From: Orobanche coerulescens | Lineage: Eukaryota; Streptophyta; Magnoliopsida; Lamiales; Orobanchaceae | DNA length: 64,000 nucleotides | NCBI GenBank assembly: GCA_033398695.1 | Contig: CM065815.1 | Location: 105,490,501 to 105,554,500 of the forward strand | Direction: 5' to 3' | Part shown: one piece after another, positions 44,809 through 55,780 of the stretch | How the letters are laid out: the number at the start of each line of letters is the position of its first letter | Numbering within the stretch: the first letter of the stretch is position 1 | Made by a program: the position numbers and the translations under genes | Notes under the pieces: model-generated | What the model saw: only the letters and a program-made list of their open reading frames with translations | What the model was told of the DNA's origin: nothing | Database searches by the model: none

Positions 44809-45517
44809 ATGTTTGAAGTTTTTAGTTGCACAGAGATCATCAGAGTTTTCGCTTAGAGTTAAAGCACTACTTTCCCCATCAAGATCATCAGAATTTTCGC
44901 TTATAGTTAAATTACAATTCTCCGAGTGGGTTCGTACTCAACTATGAATGTTTTTACCTCTATCTTTTCTATTCGGACCTTCACTTCCACTATTATTTTC
45001 AATAGGACGCAGATTTTTCGTTGATTTATTTATACCATACCTATGTTTTAACTCTTAAACTCCATCAAATTAAAGCACTATCTTTCCGTATAGTTTTGTG
45101 CTCCTATTTGCATAAAAATATAATAGACGAATAGTCATTCGATTCACAATTCTTTTTTTTATTTGAATATTTTATTTCCTATCAGACAAAGCATAGAAAT
45201 TCAACCACTACTCTATAAGTATAAGTAGGAAGTTAATTTTATTTTGTATGAATCCAGAGGGAAGACTTAACTATATATCAATATGATAAAGTCCTCTTTG
45301 ATTTTGAATTAATTATTTTTATACTGTAGATCCAAAACAATATAAAGATTTTAGTCTTATATTGCTATTTAAAATCTTCTATATCTAAATATATTTATCC
45401 AAAATGCATGCAATAAAATCTTTGTATTTTGTATTTGGCTCAATCCTTTTACAAAAAGGATTGAGCCGAATTTAACTGAAATTCAATGAAGAGAATGAAG
45501 AGTAATTAATTGTTATC
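44809..45517. other. rbcL-accD intergenic spacer of plastid origin
   Basis: AT-rich and noncoding. It contains an inverted repeat around 45437-45470 (GGCTCAATCCTTTT and AAAAGGATTGAGCC), the kind of stem found downstream of plastid genes to stabilise mRNA ends; here it would follow rbcL. Confidence 0.6.
45437..45470 (-). terminator. rbcL 3' stem-loop of plastid origin
   Basis: Perfect 14-base arms GGCTCAATCCTTTT and AAAAGGATTGAGCC with a short loop, 50-80 bases after the rbcL stop. In plastids such a stem protects the mRNA 3' end; it has no expected role in the nucleus. Confidence 0.7.
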
Positions 45518-45985
45518 TTACTTATCCAAAGTATCTACTGCTTTAAACGCAAATTTGATCTCTTTCCACACCTCACAAGCAACAGCTAGTTCAGGGCTCC
45601 ATTTGCTAGCCTCACGTATAATTGCATTACCCTCAACAACAAGATCATGTCCTTCATTACGAGCTTGTACACATGCTTCTATAGCTACTCAATTAGCTAC
45701 AGCACCTGGTGCATTGCCCCAAGGAGGTCCTAAAGTTCCTCCGCCAAACTGTAGTACATAATCATCCCTAAAGATCTCGGCCAGGGTCGGCATATGCCAA
45801 ACATGAATACCCCCTGAAGCCACAGGAATAACACCTGGTAGAGAAACCCAATCATGAGTGAAATAAATACCACGACTTAGATCTTTTTTAATAAAATTAT
45901 CAAGCAATAAATCAACAAATCCCAAACTAATGTCTCTTTCTCCTTCAAGTCTACCTATTATCGTCCCAGAGTGAATATTATAATT
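45518..45985 (-). pseudogene. rbcL: rbcL 3' fragment (Rubisco large subunit)
   Basis: Reads [74 protein letters not shown], stop, then the normal C-terminus to DTLDK and a stop at 45518. The internal TGA (45689-45691) replaces an arginine codon by one C-to-T change. Only about the last 150 codons are present. Confidence 0.9.
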
Positions 45986-46000
45986 TAATAAGGTATTAAA

Positions 46001-46777
46001 TGATTGCCAACATAATACAATCCTTTTGGATCACACATACGATAATTAAAGACAAGCAAGAATAATTAATAGATATAATATTAGATATTATGTTTATTAA
46101 AAACTAAATAATGAGTAATGTATAATATAGGATATTATATATTATATTATTTAATTATATCAATTGGGAATGGTAAATATAATATTGAATATTATCCTTA
46201 TTAAAGGAGTAAATAATAAGTAATATATAATATGGGATATTATATATATTGTATTATTTAATAAGTTGAGGGATAACTAAGCAAATACTAGAGTTTTGGC
46301 TCTGGAGTTTACTTAATATAAATAAGGGACCTCTGATAAGGAGTTGTTATAAGAAAAAGACTACACAACCTTAGTTGTGAAGAAGAGAAAAATCGACCCC
46401 CTTCCCCTCAGTTAGGCCGCCCCTTTATGTCAAGAAATCCCGATTCGGCCATACCGTGTTCTTCCCTTAGTTGATCTTGATCAACAGTACAATCCTTCTA
46501 GCGAGGAATCATTTGTTGTACAGTTTATCAATATTATTCGTAAGGATCTAGCAATCCAGCTTGTGCAATTATTTGTGTATGGATCACCGAAAGAGGAATG
46601 TGACTTTCATCAGCTTCTGGTCTTGATCTAGATTTGTTCTTCGAATTAAGGTAATTCGAATAACTTTATTAAATCAATTAAATTGCCTTATGAAGTTTCT
46701 CATCTGGGTTTTTCGATTATTATTCTGCTGCATTTTTTGCTAAATTTCGATGTATTAGATACATGTAAAACCCAACA
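46001..46777 (+). mobile_element. Copia-type LTR, plus strand, about 0.78 kb
   Basis: AT-rich start (TGATTGCC is the tentative edge), TATA box TATAAATAA at 46317-46325, a leader, and an end CCCAACA at 46777. No primer site follows; instead a minus-strand copia pol fragment begins at once, so it appears to be a solo LTR inserted there. The flanking five bases do not match, so boundaries or flanks have changed. Confidence 0.5.
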
Positions 46778-48272
46778 CAAACATCTACGTGAAAGAGCCC
46801 AATCAGTCATTTGCTCTTTCGTCCATCCTAGTGAATAGCGATTTTGTCATATTTCTTAATCAAACATGATATGCATTTCTCAAATGGCTCTAAGTAAAAT
46901 AAATCCAGAATTCTCTCCTTGAGTTTCTCCATGCATTTTATGTTAATGTGACTTAGATGACTATGCTAGAGGTAAGTTGGATTCAATTTGTTCGGTTTAG
47001 CCTTGTTGGTATTTATGTTATAGATTTCTCTATCTGTATTCCGCACATATAAACTATTGTTTACTTGTGCTTGTCCAAAGAACATATTATCAAGATAAAA
47101 GAGCATGAACCCCTTTTATTCCTGAACTCATAGCCTTCAATGTACAACACTAAAATAGATATATTATCTTTTTAACGACGAGAACATGATAACAATTATT
47201 TTGTTTCAAAACAAGCCCCGAGGGTAATTCAAATATTCTTACGGCTAATGCATCCACTCTCGCTCTATTCCCAGCACATAGGTCCACTTCGTCTTTCTCT
47301 AGTCTTCTACTTATTTTTAGTCACTGCAGAATTGAACAAACGTGGGAACCACATCGGGTATCCAGTACCCATGAAGTTGGACTAGTAGAATGACAATCTA
47401 TAACATAAGTACCTCGAATTATTGCGGGGTTACCATTCTTTGATCTTCTATATGACAATTTCTCTTTCAATGGCCAGTTTTGGTGCATTAAAAGCAGGAA
47501 CTCTGAGTAGGAGTTTTATCCTTCACCTTTAGGGAAGTTGGATGTGGTTTGAGTGCAACCTTCTTGCATTTGCCTTTTGATCATTCCCTTTTATTTCCCT
47601 CTTTCTTGAAACTCATTGCTTTCTTTATCAAGAGGACCTCACATTTGGACTCCACCTTGATTGTTGGCTCAATAGTTTTAAGCATCTTATGCACCTGAAT
47701 CAATAATTTCTCCATCCCGTGCATATTATAGTTCATCTTAAAAGTATCATAACCACCATGAAGCCAATGGATAATAATGTCAGTTGCCAACAGTTGACTA
47801 TGGGGAAAACTCAGCCTCGACATGTTGTCAGAGTGTCCAATCATTTTCAACACATGAGGCCCAATAGGCTTCGCTTTCTCGAGCCTAGTATCGAGGATTG
47901 CTTTCGAGGTCTCAAACCTCTCAATTATAGCTTGCTCTTGAAACATATTCTTGAGATGCTAAATTACGTTGTACGCATCCATGTTCTCGAACTGCTTTTG
48001 CAAGTTCGAGTCTATGGTTTATAATATCAAGCAAGTGACATCAAGCGACTGTTCTTTGGCATGACTCTCAACCTGCCTTTGGGTGTTTGGGGCATTTGGC
48101 CCCAAAAAAAGGATCATATTGTCAAGAATTGACTTTCTTTTCCTATCTAAGAACTATTTTCAGATTTCTGTTCCAGTCCAGAAATTAGAGTAATTAGGTT
48201 TCTACTTCTCAAGGATTGATCTTATATTAAAAGAGGTGGTCTCGAAAGTCACATAGTTGATATTTCCAGACA
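46778..48272 (-). pseudogene. Decayed copia retrotransposon gag, protease and pre-integrase
   Basis: Starts near 48272 (MSGNINYVTFETTSFN). The gag core is in 47581-47946 (ERFETSKAILDTRLEKAKPIGPH, VLKMIGHSDN, FKMNYNMHGMEKLL). A protease trace follows at about 47160-47400 (VLDTRCGSHVCSILQ, where copia has DTGCGSHIC, and LPSGLVLKQNNCYHV). The pre-integrase region near 46780-46990 reads CMEKLKERILDLF and FEKCISCLIKKYDK, ending at GLFHVDV against the LTR. Many stops. Confidence 0.75.
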
Positions 48273-48483
48273 TAATTAACATAAAATAGAAAATAAAATG
48301 CAATAAGTAAACCATTCATCTAAATAACTCGAAAGTAACCATACATTCTAGTTATTCAATATTTTATTTAATATTATTTAGGCTCCTTTTGCATAACCTA
48401 ATCGCGGTGTAGATTAACAACGTCAAATCATTCTTTTCCCCTTTAAATCGAGGTAATCATCTTGAAATCAAAATTTTTGTGAG

Positions 48484-48553
48484 CAGCTTTTCAGGAGGTC
48501 ACCCATCCTGAGACTACTCTCGCCAAAGCACGCTTAACTTCGGAGTTCTCATC
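48484..48553 (-). repeat. 5S rRNA-like segment in the first Cassandra LTR
   Basis: The minus strand carries the 5S block from GAACTCCGAAGTTAAGCGTG to GGATGGGTGACC, including the internal pol III promoter parts (A-box and C-box regions), with a few changes. It is element-borne, not a genuine 5S gene. Confidence 0.8.
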
Positions 48554-48719
48554 TCCCCGAAGCCAGTGGTCTCCCAAAAGGCCTCATGCTATTTGGAGGC
48601 GGATATGGACATATAAGGTACTTCGCCCCCTCTTCGCTAGTCGATGTGGGATACCACAATCCACCCCTCCTCAAGGGACCCAACGTCCTCGTCGGCACAC
48701 TCGCACTACACGGCAGAGT

Positions 48720-48732
48720 GGCTCCGATACCA
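48720..48732 (-). other. Cassandra primer-binding site, first internal domain
   Basis: The minus strand reads TGGTATCGGAGCC three bases after an LTR end. The second domain has TGGTATTGGAGCC at 49068-49080. Confidence 0.8.
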
Positions 48733-48837
48733 AATTGTCAAATCCAAAGACCGCTCCGCTGTAGCATGATATTGTCCGCTCCGGGCACTCTCTTCTAAGC
48801 AGGCCCTCACGGTTTTGTTTCTGGGAGCCCGCGAGCA

Positions 48838-48900
48838 GCTTCCCAGGAGGTCACCCATCCTGAGACTACTCTCGCCAGAGCACGCTTAACTTCGGAGTTC
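48838..48900 (-). repeat. 5S rRNA-like segment in the second Cassandra LTR
   Basis: Same 5S block as in the first LTR, same orientation, well conserved across both promoter parts. Confidence 0.85.
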
Positions 48901-49186
48901 TCATCTCCCCGAAGCCAGTGGGCAAAAGGCCTCATGCTATTTGGAGGCGTACATGCACATATAAGGCACTTCGCCCCCTCTTCGCTAGTGGATGTGGGAT
49001 ACCACAATCCACCCCTCCTCAAGGGACCCAACGTCCTCGTCGACACACTCGCACTACACGGCAGGGTGGCTCCAATACCAAATTGTCACATCCCAAGACC
49101 GCTCTGCTGTAGCATGATATTGTCCGCTCCGGGCACTCTCTTCTGAGCAGGCCCTCACGGTTTTGTTTCTGGGAGCCCACGAGCAG

Positions 49187-49250
49187 CTTCCCAGGAGGTC
49201 ACCCATCCTGAGACTACTCTCGCCCGAGCACGCTTAACTTCGGACTTCTC
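49187..49250 (-). repeat. 5S rRNA-like segment in the third Cassandra LTR
   Basis: Same 5S block; the C-box side is the best preserved of the three. Confidence 0.85.
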
Positions 49251-49358
49251 ATCTCCCCGAAGCCAGTGGGCTCCCAAAAGGCCTCATGCTATTTGGAGGC
49301 GGGCATGTACATATAAGGCATTTCGCCCCCTCTCCGGTAGTCGATGTGGGATACCACA

Positions 49359-49601
49359 ATCCCGTAATCGGCCATGCCTTACGACCGTAACTCATCCCAG
49401 CCAACCATCCGACTGCCCAGCTAGATGCTCGATGACGTCGATCACACTAACGCACCGACTATGATTCAAAACAATAATGAGCAGGCTACGAAACCCAACG
49501 TACCACAGTACAGGCACACGATACCAAAGACGTGGACGAAAACAAACCGCTCGACCAAAGAAAAGTTCAACGAATCCGGAAAAAAGATCTCGGGTATTAC
49601 A
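49359..49601 (-). mobile_element. Fragment of a TGTAACACCC-class LTR (U3 edge)
   Basis: Ends GGGTATTACA at 49601 like the Tekay-type LTRs here and starts in a TTACGACCGTAA-type motif cut by the Cassandra element. No coding. Confidence 0.55.
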
Positions 49602-49950
49602 AACAGCAGGTTCTGTCCTGCTGTTCGGTCAGTCCCGAACGACCTCAAAATGTGACGTTTCCAGAAATGCGACGAAAAACCTATGAAGGGTTATCAACAA
49701 CAAACTGAAGTGCTAAACAAAATGCGATTCCTACCACTCGAAGGTATGAAAAATGAATACGAATACAAACGATCAAAACTTTGAGAAATTACAAAATAGC
49801 CCGAAACATCCGAAAATCATGATTCGAGATCGAACAACAATACTAAAGTTCACCACACTTCTAAAAATACTAAACGAGATTGTAGAAACAACGAAATGAC
49901 AATTCCGAACAAGATTTACAAAAATCAAACCAAACACGATAAAGTCACAA
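49602..49950 (-). mobile_element. Second LTR U3 fragment, target of the LINE (continues at 55021)
   Basis: Sequence such as GAGAAATTACAAAATAGCCC and CCGAAAATCATGATTCG matches the U3 style of the TE-A LTR (compare 13120-13170). It continues after the LINE at 55021 (AACTCGTTCGAATGACAAAAAGTGC). A perfect hairpin, CAGCAGG/CCTGCTG, lies at 49603-49622. Confidence 0.5.
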
Positions 49951-50783
49951 GGGGCAAATAATTGTTTCTACTAACCCCCCTCCCCCGAGTACTAATGGTG
50001 ATGTTGTGAAAGAAACGACAGGAAACAAAAAACTGGAAGCAACTGAAGAAGAGCAGGGCGTTCAAATTGAGAATAGATTTGATTTGCTCCAAAATTTAGA
50101 AGTGTATGACTCTAATGATATTATTTTTCTGGTGACTGAAAATAATGAACCCCGACCTTGACATGTTGCCCTCGATGGGAAAATAACTTCAACAAAAAAA
50201 GGATTTCACCCTAAAAGCGTCTTTGCCCATAAAGCCTTGAAAATATTGCTCCCGATAGTGCGAATAATTTTTATGCGATAATGTTATCACGACCACAGAG
50301 AACAGTACACGAGGTGGACTAAAAATCGTTATAGAAGCTCGGCCTTCTACTTTTATCCCTCCCCCCATTTTATTTAATAATTTGCTTGATGATGTGATGG
50401 TTGTTGATTGTGATGAATCTTCTAATAGTTCGGGCACCCAACCACTATGTGATCCTTCGGAACCACATGTTGGACTCTCTCAAGATCCCTTTAAGTTCTC
50501 TACGGATCAGTTAATTCCATCATCCGGGGAAGAGTCTGAACCTGGAGAAATTAGAGATGAACTTGATGAAGTGGGATCCGAACCGTCCTTTGCCTCGAAA
50601 GAAGAACTTTTTGAAAAATCTATCTCGGATGGAGAAAATTCCAAACTTGTTGGTGCCTTACCGGTTCCGTCGGATGTTGAAAACAAAATAGAATTACCTG
50701 AGCCATCAATAAAATCGAAAAAAGATAAGGTGCAACCAAGCACATCTAAAAGGCCGACGAGACGAACCCGCCAACATGATTAG
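49951..50783 (+). pseudogene. LINE ORF1, C-terminal part with frame breaks
   Basis: Reads ENRFDLLQNLEVYDSND in one frame and, after at least one shift (near 50275) and a stop, KIVIEARPSTFIPPPILFNNLLDDV and an acidic serine-rich tail ending RRTRQHD. The zinc-knuckle part is lost by truncation. Its stop codon (50781-50783) overlaps the ORF2 start in ATGATTAG. ORF1 proteins bind LINE RNA. Confidence 0.7.
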
Positions 50784-51843
50784 TATCATTTTTTGGAATG
50801 TTAGGGGTATCGGCAATGAATCGGCACAAAAAATTGTTAAATTACTTAAAAAAGAACATAAACTTAATATTTTGGCACTTATCGAACCCAAAGTCCAACT
50901 AAACTCTCAATATTTTTGTAGACTTTTTGGTTTTGATAAAGTTCTTGCGAATAGCAATAATCATATTTGGCTTTTCTCTGATGTTGATACCAAAATTAAT
51001 ATTATTCGCAACACCGATCAAATGCTTCACACTAGTGTGAGTAGTAATTATCTGCCTGCTCCTTTTCATCTTACTGTTGTTTATGGTAAAAATACTAAAA
51101 TTGAGAGACGCATGCTTTGGGATGCTCTTACTTCGGTGCGTCAATTTCAAGTTCCTTGGATGGTGGGTGGTGATTTTAATATCGTCCTCCATTCTTGTGA
51201 GAAAAATGGGGGCAACCCACCTATCCCATCGGAAATGGAAGAGTTTAGAGATGCCATTATTGATTGTGATCTTTCCGATGGTGGATATGTTGGATCCCCC
51301 TTTACTTGGTATAGTAATTCTATTTGGCAAAGGTTGGACCGAATTCTTTTCTCCGCCGAATGGCTTAACACGTTTCCGTATTGCGTGGTAAGACACATAC
51401 CGCGACACACGTCAGACCATCATGCTCTTCTCTGTGAGTTTAATAATAATGCCAAAAATCACTCTTACTCCTTTCGATTTCAAAACATGTGGACGAAGCA
51501 TCATACTTTCTTCGATGTTGTCAGAGATTCTTGGTCCATCCCTGTCCCCTATACGGGAATTTTTAAATTAACTAATAAACTTGCTCGTCTAAAACTCTCT
51601 CTCAAAGATTGGAATAAGAGTGTTTTTGGCAATATTTTTGATAAAGTGCTTGAAGCTCAGAATTGTGTTGCCATGGCGGAGGAGATGTTTGATAGGGATC
51701 CTACAACTGCTAACAAGGAATATCTTAGTAAAATGAATGACAACCTCAATATGTCTTTATCTCTTGAGGAAATTTTTTGGAAACAAAAAACGAAAACTAA
51801 ATGGACTATGGAAGGGGAGAGAAACAGTAAATTTTTTTCATAA
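50776..51843 (+). pseudogene. LINE ORF2, endonuclease part
   Basis: Starts MISIIFWNVRGIGNE, the APE-type endonuclease N-terminus, with the catalytic glutamate in ALIEPK, VGGDFNIVLH and the terminal SDHHALL histidine. The domain is complete. The frame ends at 51841-51843 after ERNSKFFS because a T7 run (51832-51838) has one T too many; removing one T would continue into the next frame as KFFHNLVKKK. Confidence 0.92.
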
Positions 51844-54800
51844 TTTGGTTAAAAAGAAAAGGCAAAAGAATTTTATCCACTCAATTTCGGATAACGGATC
51901 CACTCTTACGGATCTGAATGATATCCATAATTCGGCTATTCAGTTTTATAAAAAGTGTTTTACTAAAGAGAATGCTGATATTGAGAATGTTAGGGTAGAC
52001 CTCATTCCTAAGGTGATTGATGAGAGGGACAATAATTTCCTTTGTGATCTTCCCTCGTTGGAGGAAATTCGTGAAGTTGTTTTTGATATGGATAGTGACA
52101 GTGCGGCAGGTCCTGATGGTTTTAATGCTAAATTTTACCAAGTTTGTTGGGATATTATTTGTCTAGATGTTTTTGATGCGGTAATTGATTTTTTTAAGGG
52201 CTCGTCCTTAACTCAAGCTTATTCCTCTACTTCATTATCCCTTATCCCTAAAACACAGTCCCCTAACTCGTGGAAGGACTTGCGGCCTATTAGTCTTTGC
52301 AACACTTCCTATAAAATCTTTTCTAAAATCTTGAGTAAAAGACTGAGTGGCATCCTTCCTCGTATTATTAATCCTACGCAATCCGGCTTTATTAAAGGCC
52401 GCCTCATCACGGATAATATTCTTACAGCCTTAGAAGTCACGCACGATATTTCTAGAACCAATTTAAATACTATTATCAAGCTTGATATGGAAAAGGCTTA
52501 CGATAGAATGGATTGGGGGTTCTTATTTAATGTTTTGGAACAATTTGGTTTCTCCCCAAAATTTATCTCCCTTATTAAAGAATGTGTATGCTCACCGTGG
52601 TTTTCTATTCTTATCAATGGTATGTCGGTGGGGTACTTCAAGAGTGAGAGGGGTCTTCGTCAAGGTGATCCCATTTCTCCCCTTCTTTTCGTTATTGCTG
52701 CGGACTACTTTTCTAAACTTATTGACGATACGTTTGATAAACACCCGGGTATGTTTTATGGTGTTCGTAAGAACGTGCGTATCACCCACTTAGCTTATGC
52801 GGATGATACTCTTCTCTTTTTAAAAGCTAGCAAGACTAATTTACAAATTCTCAAGCATTGTCTTACTCATTATGAGGAGATTTCGGGACAAAAAATTAAT
52901 ATCTCCAAGAGTCTTTTTGTGATGTACAACTCGTCAATAGGAGACCTTGATATGGTGCATAGAATTACGGGTTTTGAGTCCACCAAACTTCCAATTCAAT
53001 ATCTTGGTGTCCCTCTTTGGAAAGGTAACACAACCTTTGCTATGTTCAATGATTTGATCCTTAAAATCAAAAATAAAATATGTACTTGGAACCACCACCT
53101 CCTTTCTTTAGGAGGAAGAATTGAACTTATTAAATCGGTTTTAAATTCCATTTCCTTCTATTGTTTACAAGTGATTAAGCCTCCTGGGAATGTTATTACT
53201 TTTATTGAGAGGCTTTTCAATAAATTTTTGTGGGGTTCTAATGAGCAACACAATAAAATTCATTGGGCGTCTTGGCAAAAATTGTGTTACCCAACTAGTG
53301 AGGGAGGAATAGGGTGTCGTGATCTTAATGATATTATTCATACGGCTGAGATTAAAATGTGGTGGCGTCTCCGTACAAACAATAATATTTGGTCTCAATT
53401 TCTAAAGTCTAAATATTGCAAGAGACTCCATCCCATGATTGTTAAAGTTAATCCGTATGATTCATCAATTTGGAAAAGACTTTGTAGCATTCGGGCTTAT
53501 GCGGATAGTAATATTTTGTGGAATAGTGGAGATGGCAATGTTTCCTTTTGGCACGATATGTGGTGCGACTTCAGCCCTCTTTCTAATATTTTCCCGACTA
53601 AATCCAAAGCTCTCATTAAACATTTTTGGGGGGACAGGGATTGGGATAAACCGAAGCTTCATTCGGTATTACCCCATCAATATTGTGATTATATTTGTGC
53701 ACTCCCCTCCCATTTGAATAATCCCCAACCTTGTTGGAAACTTTCTCCCAATGGCAATTTTTCCTACAAAGGTACCTGGGATATTATTAGAAAGAAAAAG
53801 ATCGAGCACAATTTTCTTAAATATTGTTGGCAACCTATGATTACTCCCACGATTTCGGTTTTTATGGTTCGTTTGTTGAATAAATGGATCCCCACATCGG
53901 ATTGTCTTATCAAGAGAGGGATGATTGTTGATATCCCGTGCTTTTGTTGTAATAATATTGAGACGATGGCCCACCTATTTATTATTGGCCCTATTGCTAC
54001 CAAGGTGTGGAATATTTTTTATAACTTAGCGGGATTTCACGGACCTAGAACCGATAATTTTAATTTTATCTTGGCATCATGGTTCTCCAAAACTAAAGGT
54101 AAGGTACATTTATTCTATGTCATCCCAATCCTTATACTTTGGTTTTTATGGTGTTGTAGGAATGACAAAAGAATGAAGGGTATCCCTTTTACGGCCGAGC
54201 GTGTTTGCTCCCGGATTTGGAAATACCTTAGATCTATTAAAATTGCCGACAAATATTGTCATACCTTTTGGAAGGGTGCGGATGCTTTTGCAGCCCGTCT
54301 TGGAGTTGAATCTGCGCCTAGGAGAATTTGTAAAATTGTGGCCGTGCGATGGGCAAGACCGTATACCGGTTGGGTCAAACTTAACACGGATGGTGCGGCC
54401 AAAGAAAATCCTGGTTTTGCGGGGGCGGGTGGTATTATTCGAGACCATTTGGGCAGCCCCATTATTTGTTTTTCCGAACATATTGGTGTTCAAACCAACA
54501 CTTTTGCGGAGCTCTATGCTATTTGGCGTGGGATTGAGCTTTGCTTGGACAAGAAGTTTAATTATATTTGGATTGAAGTGGACTCCGTTGTGGCTTTGAA
54601 ATTAATTCAGAGGAAGTCTACTTGCCATTGGAACCTTCAAAACTTGGTGACTAAAATTCACAAACTCTCGAGTCAAGTGACTATTCGTTTTTCCCACATC
54701 TATAGGGAAGGAAATGGGATTGCTGACATTCTTGCTAATCAAGGATGTTTTCGTCGAGATTTTTTTTGTTCGAATGGGCTTGATCTTAAAGGGAAAATCC

Positions 54801-54868
54801 TTGGCCTTATTCGTTTAGATAAAATTAGTTTTCCGTATCTTAGAAATAAAAAAGTTTTGCCTCCTTAG
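51839..54868 (+). pseudogene. LINE ORF2, reverse transcriptase, zinc region and RNase H
   Basis: Continues ORF2 after the single-base shift and is then open for about 1,009 codons. RT motifs: LIPKTQSPNSWKDLRPISLCN, TQSGFIKGRLITDN, KLDMEKAYDRMDW, GLRQGDPISPLLF and the catalytic YADDTLLF. A zf-RVT-type region has SDCLIKRGM and CFCCNNIETMAHLF. RNase H follows with KLNTDGAAKENPG, FAELYAIWRGIELC and GNGIADILANQG. The whole ORF2 would be about 1,360 residues. Only the one frame break is seen, so the copy is young or the break is a sequence error. Confidence 0.92.
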
Positions 54869-54989
54869 TTTTGGGGCATTTGTCTTGGGGCGTGTAGAGG
54901 GGCTCGTCCTCCCTCGTTCCTTTTGGGCGTGTAGAGGGACTCGTCCACCCTCAATTTCCTGGTTTGCTTAATAATATCTCGTTTTGTTT

Positions 54990-55012
54990 AAAAAAAAAAA
55001 AAAAAAAAAAAA
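54990..55012 (+). other. LINE poly-A tail
   Basis: About 23 adenines ending the LINE, directly followed by the target-site duplication. Confidence 0.9.
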
Positions 55013-55020
55013 AGTCACAA

Positions 55021-55400
55021 CATTACGCGGATTCGTTAAAACAACTTCGAAACTCGTTCGAATGACAAAAAGTGCCTAACAAAATAGTTTCAAAATATCA
55101 AAATCATTACAAGTGAGTCATCGTATACCAGGGACCGTTCCCCATTCCTAGGAAACCACCAAAGAATGATGATTATTCTACACGATAATTATATGTATAT
55201 TTTGATTTTGAGCTTCAAAATCGTAGGCAAAAGCTTTATGTGCATAATTACATTTTATTTATGTTATATTGTGTTGATTTTTATCGTTTAAATCACTGTT
55301 CTTTGTATTACACGTAGTATGTTATGGGTGTATACTGATATAACTATGTGTTACAATATATACATGTTGTCACAAAAATAGAAAAAAAAATGAAAAAAAA
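55021..55400. other. AT-rich sequence after the LINE, remnant LTR then unknown
   Basis: The first 60-100 bases continue the LTR fragment seen before the LINE. The rest is AT-rich with no ORF or recognisable repeat. Confidence 0.4.
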
Positions 55401-55404
55401 AATC

Positions 55405-55780
55405 AAAATTACTGATGGAAATGAAGTTCAGTGGTAAATTTGGCAGCCAGTTCCAACAAAATGTCGGTCGGGTCTTCCATCCCCAAGTAGTCGGACATTG
55501 CCGACGGAATGTCCGTCAAAATTTACCTACAGTTGCTCTCGAAAATTTTCGACGGGTTATTCTTCGGTAATACTGATGGATATTTGGTCAAAGTTTGCTT
55601 TTTTGTCCACCGACGGTTTTTTCATTTAAACTCCGTTGGAGAACTTCTCTGAAATATTTAGACGGAATCATTTTCGTCGGCATACCCTTACCTACCAGCA
55701 ATTGCGAGTCAGAAATATTTAGTTGGAGAATCCATCAGTAAAGACTTTTCTGACGGGTTTTTAGACTGCTTGGATAAAAT
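55405..55780. mobile_element. DNA-transposon terminal repeats (CACTA-like remnant)
   Basis: Repeated short motifs in both orientations (GACGGAAT, CCGTCAAAA, CCGACGGTTTTT, GACGGGTT) resemble CACTA subterminal regions. No coding region and no clean terminus; class assignment is tentative. Confidence 0.4.

Larger units (their letters stand above)
43869..45985 (-). other. Plastid DNA inserted in the nucleus (rbcL end, spacer, accD)
   Basis: rbcL 3' part and accD occur in the same order and strand as in plastid genomes, with the intergenic spacer between. Both genes carry stops and frameshifts that a working plastid copy would not, so this is a nuclear plastid-DNA insert. Plastid homology is lost at both sides inside mobile-element sequence. 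Confidence 0.85.
48481..49358 (-). mobile_element. Cassandra-type TRIM in tandem form (three LTRs, two internal domains)
   Basis: On the plus strand: partial LTR 48481-48658, internal 48659-48735 (77 bp), LTR 48736-49006 (271 bp), internal 49007-49083 (77 bp), LTR 49084-49358 (275 bp). LTR ends are TGT(C/G) and ACA. Each internal domain has only an initiator-Met primer site and a polypurine tract on the minus strand. 5S rRNA sequence inside each LTR is the Cassandra hallmark. The left LTR is truncated and no TSD is visible. Confidence 0.88.
49951..55010 (+). mobile_element. L1-type LINE, 5'-truncated, TSD AAAGTCACAA
   Basis: AAAGTCACAA occurs at 49941-49950 and again at 55011-55020 right after a poly-A tail (54990-55012, sharing some A residues with the TSD). 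This is the signature of target-primed reverse transcription. It contains the C-terminal part of ORF1 and a nearly intact ORF2, and inserted into an LTR fragment. The 5' end starts within ORF1, as is usual for LINE copies. Confidence 0.93.

Noticed and set aside
45518..45985. Functional rbcL gene
   Set aside because: Only the 3' part is present and it has an internal stop.
48484..49250. Genuine 5S rRNA genes
   Set aside because: Each block is only part of 5S, lies inside an LTR and is followed by LTR sequence with a primer site and polypurine tract, so it is Cassandra.
23860..49322. CRISPR-like arrays from regularly spaced palindromes
   Set aside because: Spacers are short, similar to each other and located in LTR promoters of a plant genome. 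There are no cas genes.
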